This document shows, one piece after another, positions 52,358-61,053 of a DNA stretch of 64,000 nt. A model generated the notes under the pieces. That model was not told the origin of the DNA. It made no database searches and was given only the letters and a program-made list of their open reading frames with translations. Within the stretch, counting starts at the first letter, position 1; every line of letters starts with the position of its first letter. The DNA comes from Flavobacterium hydatis. GTDB lineage: Bacteria; Bacteroidota; Bacteroidia; Flavobacteriales; Flavobacteriaceae. Location of the stretch: assembly GCF_000737695.1 (NCBI RefSeq), contig NZ_JPRM01000021.1, positions 1-64,000 on the forward strand. Reading direction: 5' to 3'. The position numbers were made by a program, and so were the translations under genes.

Positions 52358-53326
52358 ATGAAACCTATTTTAAAATTATATCGCGGTTATGCCAATGATC
52401 AGGAACTAATTGTTATGGGACACGTTTTTAAACCAACGACTGCTAGTGATTATGATTTTCAGAAGCGAAGTTTCAAAAATGCTACTTCTGTTCTTAAACT
52501 TTTCCAGATTAAAACAATTCCTAATTACGATGTTTATTTAAAATATGGAGATAGCCAAATTCATACTAAAACACTCGACGATGGTTTTTTTAAATTCTGT
52601 ATTCCTCTAAAAGAAGAAACAGGTTTTGGATGGATGAACTACCAGGTTAGCATTACTCATAAAAACGAAACAATTTCTTGTGCTAGTACTTTTATAAGAC
52701 CTCACGAAGGAACTCTTGGTATTATATCGGATATAGATGATACTTTTTTGGTTTCGCATACGCACAACTTTTTCAGGAAACTATATATTTTGTTATTCCG
52801 GAATGTAAATGATCGCAAGATATTTGATGATGTAGTATCGCATTATCAGGCATTAAGTTCAGCAGGAAGAAACAACAAAGAAGAAAAAAATGCTTTCTTT
52901 TATATCTCTAGTAGCGAATGGAATTTATATAGTTTTATTGTTCGATTTACTAAAATACACGAACTACCGAGGGCTGTAATTTTATTAAAAGATATTAAAA
53001 CCGGAATTGCCGACTTTTTTATGAGTGGCAGAGGAAACCACGATCATAAGTTTGATAAAATTAAACATGTCTTAGAGTTCTACCCAAATCTAAAATATGT
53101 TTTATTGGGCGATGATTCTCAACACGACCCAATGTTATATGAAAGAATTTGCAAAATATTTCCTGTAACCGTAAAAGCAGTTTATATAAGACAAACTCGT
53201 AAGCGACAAAAAGAATCTACAAAAGCAATCCTAAAAAATTTAGAAAACCTCGAAGTTTCTGTTTGCTACTTTAAACACAGCAGTGAGGCAATTGAGCATT
53301 CTAAAAGAATTGGTATTATGAAGTAA
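52358..53326 (+). CDS. APP1-type phosphatidate phosphatase (DUF2183)
   Basis: A 322-residue protein. The N-terminal about 110 residues are beta-rich (MGHVFKPTTASDYDF, GFGWMNYQVSITHKN). The C-terminal HAD-like DUF2183/LNS2-type domain starts with the catalytic DxDxT, DIDDT at residues 125-129. Other motifs are NAFFYISSSEWNLY, FFMSGRGNHDHKFDKIKHVL and KYVLLGDDSQHDPMLYERI (acidic motif). Yeast App1p is a Mg-dependent phosphatidate phosphatase of this family. In this context it would convert phosphatidate to diacylglycerol, opposing the neighbouring lipid kinase. There is no signal peptide, so it is cytosolic. Confidence 0.88.
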   Translation: MKPILKLYRGYANDQELIVMGHVFKPTTASDYDFQKRSFKNATSVLKLFQIKTIPNYDVYLKYGDSQIHTKTLDDGFFKFCIPLKEETGFGWMNYQVSITHKNETISCASTFIRPHEGTLGIISDIDDTFLVSHTHNFFRKLYILLFRNVNDRKIFDDVVSHYQALSSAGRNNKEEKNAFFYISSSEWNLYSFIVRFTKIHELPRAVILLKDIKTGIADFFMSGRGNHDHKFDKIKHVLEFYPNLKYVLLGDDSQHDPMLYERICKIFPVTVKAVYIRQTRKRQKESTKAILKNLENLEVSVCYFKHSSEAIEHSKRIGIMK

Positions 53327-53659
53327 AAGCTTTGGGCTTTGGGCTTTGGGCTTGGAATAAAACCATTATCAAAGACTGATTTTTATTTACAAAATAAAAA
53401 CTGAAACTACCTTTCTTAACCCAGATTGAAGAGAAAAGCCCAGAGCTAAAAAAATTAATTTTTATTACCAGAAAACAGCGACCAACGGAAGCTCGTTTTA
53501 TGGTTTATAAAAATAGTTTTTTTAGTGAGGACTTGAAACGGAAAGCTGGAAGTAGTTCCCGAAAACTAAAAAACCTCTGTCAAAATTCGAAAACTTTGAC
53601 AAAGGTTTATATATAATATTCTTATTTTCAAAAAACTGAAAACTGAGACTAAAACTGTA
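53327..53659. other. intergenic region with heptamer tandem repeat and terminator
   Basis: A 333-bp gap. At 53329-53353 the unit CTTTGGG is repeated three to four times in tandem. The middle holds sequences such as GACTTGAAACGGAAAGCTGG that look like a decayed dispersed repeat. The far end has the terminator at 53571-53608. No gene was found. Confidence 0.5.
53571..53608. terminator. terminator between the APP1-type and ABC-F genes
   Basis: The stem AAACCTCTGTCAAA / TTTGACAAAGGTTT has one mismatch and a loop of about ten bases; A-rich and T-rich flanks allow function in both directions between the convergent genes. Confidence 0.6.
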
Positions 53660-55573
53660 TTATGCGTTGAAATTATCTATCTCTTCCTGAACTATTTCCC
53701 AGTCTGATAATAATTGATCCAAATCTTTTTTCTTTTTATTGTATGCCATAAAGAATGAAGCGTCTTCGATGTGTTTATCATAATTAGAAGCCAACATTTT
53801 ATCATCATGCTTAATGTCTTTTTCTAATTGTTTGATTTGACTTTCTACTTTGCTCAAGCGATTTTGCAATGCTTTAGTTTTCTTCTGATCTTCATAAGAA
53901 GTTTTATTATTTTCTTTAGGAGCAGCAGCTTTTACAGCATCTTTTTTCTCAACTTCACGCATATTTTCCATATTACGTTGCTCTAAGAAATAGTTAATGT
54001 CTCCTAAATATTCTTTTATCTTCTGGTCTTTAAACTCGTAAACCAAATTAGACATTCCTTGAAGGAAATCTCTATCGTGAGAAACAAGAAGTAAAGTTCC
54101 GCCAAATTTTTGAAGTGCAGCTTTTAATACATTCTTAGATTTTATATCCAAGTGATTCGTAGGCTCATCCATTAGCAAAACGTTTATAGGTTGCAATAAC
54201 AACTTACATAATGCCAAACGGTTTCTCTCTCCTCCTGAAAGGACTTTTACTTTTTTCTCTACATCGTCACCACGGAACAAGAATGAACCCAACATATCAC
54301 GAACTTTAGATCTATTGGTATCCATTGCAGCATCTTCCATTGTTTGCAACAATGTAATTTCTCCATCTAGATATTCGGCTTGATTTTGAGCAAAGTAACC
54401 TAATTGCACATTATGCCCTAATTTTATACTTCCTTGGTATTCAAACTCATCAACGATTGCTTTAATAAAAGTTGATTTTCCTTGTCCGTTCTGTCCCACA
54501 AAAGCAATTTTGCTTCCGCGTTCTACTAACAAGTTTATATCTTTAAGAATAACTTTATCTCCGTAAGCTTTTGTAACATTATCCGCTTCGACTACTACTC
54601 TACCTGGTTCTTTTGAAACTGGAAAAGAAATATTCATCACCGAATTATCATCTTCATCAACCTCGATACGCTCTACTTTATCTAATTTCTTGATAAGCGA
54701 TTGCGCCATAGAAGCTTTAGAAGCTTTTGCACGGAATTTCTCGATTAGTTTTTCTGTTTCTTCAATCTTTTTGGCTTGATTTTTTTGTGTAGCCAATTGT
54801 TTCTCACGAATTTCATGACGCAATTCTAAGTACTGAGAATATGGTTTATTAAAATCGTAGGCTTTACCCAATGAAATTTCGATAGTTCTGTTAGTTACAT
54901 TATCCAAGAACATTTTATCGTGCGATACAATTACCACAACTCCAGGATAATTACGTAAGAAACTCTCTAACCAAATGATACTCTCGATATCCAAGTGATT
55001 CGTAGGCTCATCCAGCAACAATACATCATTGGCTTGCAATAATAATTTAGCCAACTCGATACGCATTCTCCAACCTCCTGAAAAAGTTTCTGTTTGGTTA
55101 TTAAATACTTCTCTTTTAAAACCTAATCCTAAAAGAATTTTCTCTGTATCTCCTACATAGTTATAACCTCCTAAAAGTTCAAAACGATGTGTATAATCAG
55201 ACAAATCTTCGATAATCTGGCTGTATTCTTCGCTTTCATAATCGGTTCTGGTTACCAATTGATGATTAATTTGCTCTAGTTTTTTCTCAACTACTTTAAT
55301 ATCTGTAAAGGCTTCGTAAGCTTCCTCTAATACCGTTCTTCCTTGTTCAAAATCGATATCCTGACGTAAGAAACCCATTCGAACTTCTTTTTCTGTTGCG
55401 ATTTGTCCAGAATCTGGTTTAAAATCTCCTGCAAGAATTTTTAGCATTGTTGATTTTCCAGCACCATTTTTCCCTACAAGACCTACTCGGTCTCCAGCAC
55501 CTAAACGAAAAGTAACTTCTTCAAACAAATAAGTACCTCCAAAGGAAACTGATAAATTATGTATATTAAGCAT
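53660..55573 (-). CDS. ABC-F family ATPase (Uup/EttA-like)
   Basis: A 637-residue soluble protein with two ABC ATPase domains and no membrane part. Domain 1: Walker A GLVGKNGAGKSTM (about 33-45), signature FSGGWRMRIELAKLLL, Walker B LLLDEPTNHLD. A linker (about 235-320) is rich in charged helices (KIEETEKLIEKFRAKASKAS). Domain 2: Walker A FVGQNGQGKSTF, signature LSGGERNRLALCKLLL, Walker B LLMDEPTNHLD. A C-terminal coiled coil (about 560-637) is typical of Uup-like members. ABC-F proteins bind the ribosomal E site and modulate translation. A TACCTTTG box at 55815-55808 suggests a leader of about 230 nt. Confidence 0.93.
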   Translation of the reverse strand: MLNIHNLSVSFGGTYLFEEVTFRLGAGDRVGLVGKNGAGKSTMLKILAGDFKPDSGQIATEKEVRMGFLRQDIDFEQGRTVLEEAYEAFTDIKVVEKKLEQINHQLVTRTDYESEEYSQIIEDLSDYTHRFELLGGYNYVGDTEKILLGLGFKREVFNNQTETFSGGWRMRIELAKLLLQANDVLLLDEPTNHLDIESIIWLESFLRNYPGVVVIVSHDKMFLDNVTNRTIEISLGKAYDFNKPYSQYLELRHEIREKQLATQKNQAKKIEETEKLIEKFRAKASKASMAQSLIKKLDKVERIEVDEDDNSVMNISFPVSKEPGRVVVEADNVTKAYGDKVILKDINLLVERGSKIAFVGQNGQGKSTFIKAIVDEFEYQGSIKLGHNVQLGYFAQNQAEYLDGEITLLQTMEDAAMDTNRSKVRDMLGSFLFRGDDVEKKVKVLSGGERNRLALCKLLLQPINVLLMDEPTNHLDIKSKNVLKAALQKFGGTLLLVSHDRDFLQGMSNLVYEFKDQKIKEYLGDINYFLEQRNMENMREVEKKDAVKAAAPKENNKTSYEDQKKTKALQNRLSKVESQIKQLEKDIKHDDKMLASNYDKHIEDASFFMAYNKKKKDLDQLLSDWEIVQEEIDNFNA

Positions 55574-56002
55574 TTATTATTGTTATTATAAACTAATTGA
55601 TTGTTTAAATTTATATCTCCAGTTTTACTGGAAACTTAATTTTTTGCAGACATTAAAAATACCTTTTCTCAGATAATAAAATATTTCTTTAAGCTTATTA
55701 AAACTTTAAACATTTCATTTAAACAACCTGTAATCAGTATTTATCATTCTTGTTTTTCTAAAACATATAGCAATTTATATTGCCTTTTACTTATAATTTT
55801 AAAAATGCAAAGGTAGTGAAAAGGAATGTATTATGCTATAAAGATAAAAAGGCTGTTTTATGATATTAAGAATTGAAAATTGTTAATATGCGGAGCAATG
55901 ATTATCTTTGGGATAAATTCACCATTTATCTAAAAAATTGCCGCACGATTTCTCCCAGAAATACATGTTGCTAACTTTATACATTACAAAAACTCACACA
56001 AA
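55574..56002. promoter_or_regulatory. divergent promoter region, ABC-F / DUF983
   Basis: A 429-bp gap. On the minus strand TACCTTTG (55815-55808) would give the ABC-F transcript a leader of about 230 nt. On the + strand ATTG (55879-55882) and TATCTTTG (TAnnTTTG at 55903-55910) with a 20-nt spacer form a good promoter for DUF983, with a leader of about 85 nt. No other feature was seen. Confidence 0.45.
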
Positions 56003-56389
56003 ATGTTCAAGAAAGGATCTAAACTAAATAGTATTTTAAAAGGAACTTGTCCTCAATGTCAAAACGAAAGTATGTACGAAGATAAGAACCCGCTACATTT
56101 AACCAAGGTTTTAAAAATGAATGAATCTTGTAGTCACTGTGGACTTAGGTATCAAATTGAGCCTTCGTTTTTTTATGGAGCTATGTATGTAAGTTACGGA
56201 TTAAACGTAGCATTAGGAATTGCTGCTTTTATCATATCCTATGTTTTCCTAAACTCTAGTATCGAAGCTTCATTTATAGCAATTGTAGTAACACTAGTTA
56301 TATTATTTCCTTTTGTATTAAGATGGTCAAGGAATATCTACATTAATATGTTTGTTTCTTACGACCCAACTATTAATATAAAAAAATAG
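56003..56389 (+). CDS. DUF983 zinc-ribbon membrane protein
   Basis: A 128-residue protein. Residues 13-50 form a probable zinc ribbon with two CxxC pairs (CPQC at 16-19 and CSHC at 43-46), preceded by KLNSILKGTCPQC, the usual DUF983 opening. FFYGAMYVSYG leads into two membrane helices (about 62-82 and 86-108). Its role is unknown; DUF983 genes often lie near respiratory or membrane-assembly genes. It has its own promoter. Confidence 0.85.
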   Translation: MFKKGSKLNSILKGTCPQCQNESMYEDKNPLHLTKVLKMNESCSHCGLRYQIEPSFFYGAMYVSYGLNVALGIAAFIISYVFLNSSIEASFIAIVVTLVILFPFVLRWSRNIYINMFVSYDPTINIKK

Positions 56390-56464
56390 AGATTGCAAAA
56401 GCATAAACAATTACACCTTTTTTTGATTGATTCCAAAAGATTAACCATATAAGATATGTAAGCT

Positions 56465-56501
56465 CATTTAAGAAATATATAAACTTATATTTTCTTAAAT
56501 G
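56465..56501. terminator. possible hairpin between convergent genes
   Basis: CATTTAAGAAATATA (56465-56479) pairs with TATATTTTCTTAAATG (one bulged T) around a short loop. It lacks a long T tract, so it is a weak terminator candidate for DUF983 or the FAD oxidoreductase. Confidence 0.35.
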
Positions 56502-56562
56502 GCTTAAATGGTTTAAAAATCTATACTTTTTTTGCAGAAAAACCGTTAAATGACTCGATCGA

Positions 56563-57615
56563 TTACTTGTTTTTCTTTTTGTAAAATCGTTCAATATTTA
56601 TTTCGATATCTAAAGGGATTTCATCTTCTATATTTTCGAATAAAGCTTTTGCTGTTGCAGGTCCGAGCATAACACCTCTCGTTCCTAATCCGTTAAGAAT
56701 ATGAAGATTTTTATGTTCATAATGCGTTCCTACCAAAGGTCTTCTGTCTTTTACTGTAGGACGAACGCCTGCAAAATGCTCTACGATTTCAAACTCACAG
56801 GTAATTATTTCGCGTATGCGCTCCAGAAGTTCTTGTTTTGCCTCTTCTGTAGGCACATCGGTTTTATCTTTCCAATTGTAGGTTGCTCCTACTTTAAACA
56901 AATCATTTCCTAAAGGCAGAATAAATACACTTGTATTTACAATCACGTCTAGATTTAAACCTTCGGTTTTTATAATAAATAATTCTCCTTTAGTTCCATC
57001 CAAAGGCAAATCATTAAAAAAAGGATTCTTATGCAATCCAAAACCTTCAGCAAAAATAATATGACGCGCTTGAATATTTTTATATTGAATGCCAAAATCT
57101 AAAAACTCAATTTGGTTGTAATCAAATGATTCTTCTAACAGCAAATTATTATCAAATAAATATTCTCTATATTTTTCTAATAATAAAGCTGTATCTACAT
57201 AACCTGTATGTAAAACTTCACCATAATCATATGGAGAATCAATACTATTGTATTTTCTAGTAACTAACTTAGTTGACAAAAAAGGAGCTAGATTTTTTTT
57301 ATCCGATGCACTAAACCAATTATTCTGTTCTTCTATGGAGAAGAACTTTCGTAAAATAGGCAATTGAAAATTGAATTTTGTTGCAAGTTTACTTTCAACA
57401 TCAGCATAAAAAGAATCCATCAAAACCAGTTGTGGTTGCGCTTGCCAAACCTCACTAAATCTTTTAAGGATTACTGGATTATATAACCCTCCTGCAATTT
57501 TGGATGAATTTTGCGATTTATCATCTACAACCAAAATAGATTTATTATGCGACAATGCTTTTTCTGAAAAAGAAATTCCTGCTAAACCTGAACCAATAAT
57601 TAAATAGTCAATCAT
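56563..57615 (-). CDS. FAD-dependent oxidoreductase (DAO family)
   Basis: A 350-residue flavoprotein of the D-amino-acid-oxidase/glycine oxidase superfamily. The N-terminal FAD motif is YLIIGSGLAGISFSEKAL with the terminal acid in VDDK. Mid-protein ARHIIFAEGFGL matches the substrate-domain return strand. The C-terminal RRPLVGTHYEHKNLHILNGL followed by GTRGVMLGP is typical of DadA/ThiO/MnmC-type enzymes. The amine substrate is unknown. It lies just downstream of the gldKLMN operon but behind a strong terminator. Confidence 0.85.
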   Translation of the reverse strand: MIDYLIIGSGLAGISFSEKALSHNKSILVVDDKSQNSSKIAGGLYNPVILKRFSEVWQAQPQLVLMDSFYADVESKLATKFNFQLPILRKFFSIEEQNNWFSASDKKNLAPFLSTKLVTRKYNSIDSPYDYGEVLHTGYVDTALLLEKYREYLFDNNLLLEESFDYNQIEFLDFGIQYKNIQARHIIFAEGFGLHKNPFFNDLPLDGTKGELFIIKTEGLNLDVIVNTSVFILPLGNDLFKVGATYNWKDKTDVPTEEAKQELLERIREIITCEFEIVEHFAGVRPTVKDRRPLVGTHYEHKNLHILNGLGTRGVMLGPATAKALFENIEDEIPLDIEINIERFYKKKNK

Positions 57616-57654
57616 AAAAATAAATTAAGCTGTTACTGCCAACAAACATAAATG

Positions 57655-57690
57655 AAAAAACTCTTACCAAAAAATGGTAAGAGTTTTTTA
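57655..57690 (-). terminator. terminator of the gldKLMN operon
   Basis: A 15-bp perfect stem AAAAAACTCTTACCA / TGGTAAGAGTTTTTT with an A5 loop, 24 nt beyond the gldN stop on the minus strand. Confidence 0.85.
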
Positions 57691-57712
57691 TATTAAAGAA
57701 GGAAATTAAATT

Positions 57713-58705
57713 TTAGTAATTCCACATATCTGATTCGAAATTTCTAATTTTCTCTTTCACTCTCTCAGACTCCAACAATTGGTTCTGAGCGTTATCCTTC
57801 ATGTATTCTTCTATAGCTCTATCTCCGTAAACGTTTTCTTCTTTATAGATTGTACTGTTAAAACGTCTAGAGTTTAAGATTTGATCAAAAGAAATTGGCA
57901 TTGCAGAGTTTTTGTCATTAAAAGCTTTAGCTTCATGTAAAACACCTCTAGCATCTGGGAAGAATACCCAGAACAATTCAATATAATCTTTTTCTTCACT
58001 ATTAATAGTGTAAACATCTGGAGTAACAGGACAAATTCCTAAAAGACGATACTTCAATTCACTCTGACGTTTGTCAAAATACCAATATCCTTTGATTTTA
58101 TATTCTGTAACATCTTGAGCTGTTAAATCAGTTTTCAAGATATACTCAGAAGATATAGTTTTAGATGCAGGAACAGTTACAGTTTCTGAAGTTGTTACTT
58201 TGTTTTTTCCTTTACCAGTAGTCTTCTTTTTTTCGATAGTTTGCGTAACATACGCACCCGGATCTTGATTCAATTGTTCTCTACCAGCATCAGTTGTATC
58301 GATACGAGATAAAGAAGCCTGAATATCTTTCATAGACTTTTTGGTATTGAAATAACTATCAGTATAAACTTCAGTAATTTTACCATTTTTAATTGCCTTT
58401 GTCAAAACATCGTACATAGAACGTCTGTCCGAACCGATATTTGCAGTATCAATTGGGAAATACATAGAAAAGTTGATTTTTTCATTTAAATCAATGATTT
58501 CCCAAACAGTTTTCCCCATCAAAACGTCTCTATCATGTACATAACCATAAGCTAATGGTTTGTCATTATCAGAAACAAGTTGTGCTGGTGTTTTTAAACC
58601 AATTTCAGCTGGTGTTTTTGCATTAAGCAAATTCGACTGTGCAAATGTGGTATAACTCCCTGCAATAGAGATAATAGCTATTAAAAAATTTCTTACATTC
58701 ATCAT
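57713..58705 (-). CDS. gldN: gliding motility / T9SS protein GldN
   Basis: A 330-residue periplasmic component of the type IX secretion system (PorN homologue). It has a signal peptide (residues about 1-22, ending TFAQ). GldN and GldK form the rings under the outer membrane that the GldLM motor drives. Recognisable parts are RDVLMGKTVWEIIDLNEKIN, SMYFPIDTANIGSDRRSMYD, YKIKGYWYFDKRQSELKYRL and ELFWVFFPDARGVLHE. It is the last gene of the operon, 46 nt after gldM and followed by a strong terminator. It is required for secretion of the two giant T9SS cargo proteins encoded in this window. Confidence 0.95.
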   Translation of the reverse strand: MMNVRNFLIAIISIAGSYTTFAQSNLLNAKTPAEIGLKTPAQLVSDNDKPLAYGYVHDRDVLMGKTVWEIIDLNEKINFSMYFPIDTANIGSDRRSMYDVLTKAIKNGKITEVYTDSYFNTKKSMKDIQASLSRIDTTDAGREQLNQDPGAYVTQTIEKKKTTGKGKNKVTTSETVTVPASKTISSEYILKTDLTAQDVTEYKIKGYWYFDKRQSELKYRLLGICPVTPDVYTINSEEKDYIELFWVFFPDARGVLHEAKAFNDKNSAMPISFDQILNSRRFNSTIYKEENVYGDRAIEEYMKDNAQNQLLESERVKEKIRNFESDMWNY

Positions 58706-58751
58706 GGTATCAGTATAATATTGAAGTAGTTTTACTTTATAGATCTACTTA

Positions 58752-60290
58752 TTATTGTATTTCGTAAATTACTGGAGCGGTTCTAGGCAATAAATAACTT
58801 CCTGCTCCAACAAGTTTAGTTTTAATCTCAGAAATAGTAACTTGGTCTCCTCTACCTGCTTTTGAAAGAACTGATTTACATTGTGCATTTAATCTATTAC
58901 CAGAAACTACAACTGTAGGTTGTCCAGTAACTTTTAAATTAAATCCAACAACATCTAATCCAACTTCAAAATCAAAATCTAGTAATTTAGCACCAATTGT
59001 TGCAATCTCTAAGTTTGATTTAGGTCCTTTTACTACACCTACTTCTCCTCTAATTGTTCCAGTTGGTCCAGGAATACCTTTAATTCTGAAAGTTTTCTTA
59101 TCAGAAACAGTAGATCCGTTTGGCAATGTACCTGTAACAGTAATTGTAGTTTCAGTACCTGTACTTGGGCTCATGTTATATTTACCTGGTTTACCAGCAG
59201 AAGATAATCCTGGAGCAGTTGCAACAACTTTATTATCAGCAACACCCGCAAATGATACTGAAATTGGGTTAACAACTCCTCTGTAAACTACATTCATTTT
59301 ATCTGCAGAAATAGTAGCAGAGTTTGGTTTTGGTACTACAACATATTTACCTTCAAATTTAAGTGGAATGTTTTTTCCATCTTCTAAGAATGTAAATTGT
59401 CCGTTAATACTTTGCTCTCCAATTCCTCCAGCAGTCATCGAGATAACAGCTTGTCCGTTAACAATTTTACCAGGACCTGAGAATGAAGTAGGAGTCGTGT
59501 TTTCGTCATAACGACCTAAAACAACTTTACCTGTAACAGTTTCTCCTTGAAAGTAAGCACTTTTATCAAGAACTACAATCGCTTTATAGTTGTTATAAGA
59601 AGCTGCAGCTACTGCCGCTTTTCCTAAAGCTGAACTATAAACATCAGATTCTGCTTTTTTAACATCACTCTGCCAAGCAGATAATTTTGCAACTGAAGCT
59701 ACAGCTGGAAAACCTTTAAAGTGATAAGCTAAAAATTTATCTTTTAAACCTTCTTTGTTTTTAACGTCAGAAGTATTAAATTTATTATCAATCTCAGCTA
59801 CAATTGCACTATATTTTTTATCGCTCAATACAGATTTCATATCTGCTCTATATTGATTAATTTTTGCAACGATTTCGTTACCCTTTGCAGTGTAACCTTC
59901 ACCTGTAAACCAGTTATCAATATTATCACCTTTGTCCATAGACTCGTAAGGTAATTTTCCAGTTTCTTTATCTTTTTCGAATCCTTTTAATACATCACCT
60001 TTTAAAGTCCCGATGTATGTATAAAAATCTTTAGATATTGCTGCCACTTTGTGAGCTGTTTGAGCTGCTGTTTCAAATTCACCTTTAGCCTCAGCAGCTT
60101 TCTGGTCTAATGACATCAACATTTGCTCATTAGTCATATTAGCAGACTCGTTTGCACTTTCAAATTTTTCATTCATTAAGCCAAAAGCAGATAATACTTC
60201 TTTTGACATATTCATTGCTAACATTGCGATAAAAACCAGATACATCAGGTTTATCATCTTCTGTCTAGGGGTTAATTTTCCTCCTGCCAT
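58752..60290 (-). CDS. gldM: T9SS motor protein GldM
   Basis: A 512-residue inner-membrane-anchored periplasmic protein (PorM homologue). The conserved start AGGKLTPRQKMINLMYLVFI then AMLAMNMSKEVLSAFGLMN forms the single N-terminal membrane helix that sits in the GldL pentamer. The long periplasmic part consists of a helical domain (about residues 40-225) and three beta-rich domains (about 225-512). It rotates or transmits proton-motive energy to the GldKN ring. The spacing of 48 nt to gldL and 46 nt to gldN supports one operon. Confidence 0.96.
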   Translation of the reverse strand: MAGGKLTPRQKMINLMYLVFIAMLAMNMSKEVLSAFGLMNEKFESANESANMTNEQMLMSLDQKAAEAKGEFETAAQTAHKVAAISKDFYTYIGTLKGDVLKGFEKDKETGKLPYESMDKGDNIDNWFTGEGYTAKGNEIVAKINQYRADMKSVLSDKKYSAIVAEIDNKFNTSDVKNKEGLKDKFLAYHFKGFPAVASVAKLSAWQSDVKKAESDVYSSALGKAAVAAASYNNYKAIVVLDKSAYFQGETVTGKVVLGRYDENTTPTSFSGPGKIVNGQAVISMTAGGIGEQSINGQFTFLEDGKNIPLKFEGKYVVVPKPNSATISADKMNVVYRGVVNPISVSFAGVADNKVVATAPGLSSAGKPGKYNMSPSTGTETTITVTGTLPNGSTVSDKKTFRIKGIPGPTGTIRGEVGVVKGPKSNLEIATIGAKLLDFDFEVGLDVVGFNLKVTGQPTVVVSGNRLNAQCKSVLSKAGRGDQVTISEIKTKLVGAGSYLLPRTAPVIYEIQ

Positions 60291-60338
60291 ATTTTCTAAA
60301 TAATTAGTTTTTTATTAATAATAATTGTTTATAACTAA

Positions 60339-60986
60339 TTATCCTTTATTATTCATAGCTGAAAGCATACCACCATATACATTGTTTAAAGAAGCAATAT
60401 TTGCAGTCATAGATTGCATTTGCTCTTTTAACTTACCTGCATTTTCAGCGATTTCTTTGTTTGCTTCTGCGTTTCTTGAAGCACTTTCTAATTGAACTTT
60501 ATATAAACTATTTAATGACTCCATTTGCGCAGCTGCAGTAGATAACTCTTCGCTGTATTTTTTTGTAGAAGCGATTGAATCAACAGTTGGAGCAATTCCT
60601 TTAGCAGCAGATTCAAAGTTTTTGATACTGTTACCTAAGCTTGACATTAACTCACCGTCAATTTTAGCTTCTTTAAGCATAACGTCTAATTTTTGAGATA
60701 ATAGACCTTGTGCATCAGATGGGGTTTCAACTTTTGCAGCTTTAGTTTTTGCTTGACCATTAGCCAATTCTGGATAAACTAAAGTCCAGTCTAATTCTTC
60801 GTCAACCGGTTCAAAAGCAGATAATGCAAAGATTAATGCCTCTGTTACTAATCCGATTGAAAGCATCAAGGTTCCTGTTAACGGTCCGATTTCAAAGTGG
60901 GTAATTTTGAATAAAGCTCCAATAATAACTACTGCTGCTCCCATACCGTAAGCGAAGTTCATCGCTTTTTTACTTAATAATGCCAT
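60339..60986 (-). CDS. gldL: T9SS motor protein GldL
   Basis: A 215-residue inner-membrane protein (PorL homologue). Two membrane helices lie at residues about 10-30 and 36-57, containing the conserved charged residues Lys27 (ALFKITHFE) and Glu49 (GLVTEALIF) implicated in proton-driven motor function. The cytoplasmic part (about 60-215) is Ala/Ser-rich and coiled-coil-like (AAAQMESLNSLYKVQLESAS). It forms the proton-conducting pentamer around two GldM helices. It is 67 nt after gldK. Confidence 0.96.
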   Translation of the reverse strand: MALLSKKAMNFAYGMGAAVVIIGALFKITHFEIGPLTGTLMLSIGLVTEALIFALSAFEPVDEELDWTLVYPELANGQAKTKAAKVETPSDAQGLLSQKLDVMLKEAKIDGELMSSLGNSIKNFESAAKGIAPTVDSIASTKKYSEELSTAAAQMESLNSLYKVQLESASRNAEANKEIAENAGKLKEQMQSMTANIASLNNVYGGMLSAMNNKG

Positions 60987-61053
60987 AATTTTGTTTGTTT
61001 GTTTTAGGTTTTAAAAATAAGGATTTGGTTATTGTTTTAATTGTACTCTCTAA

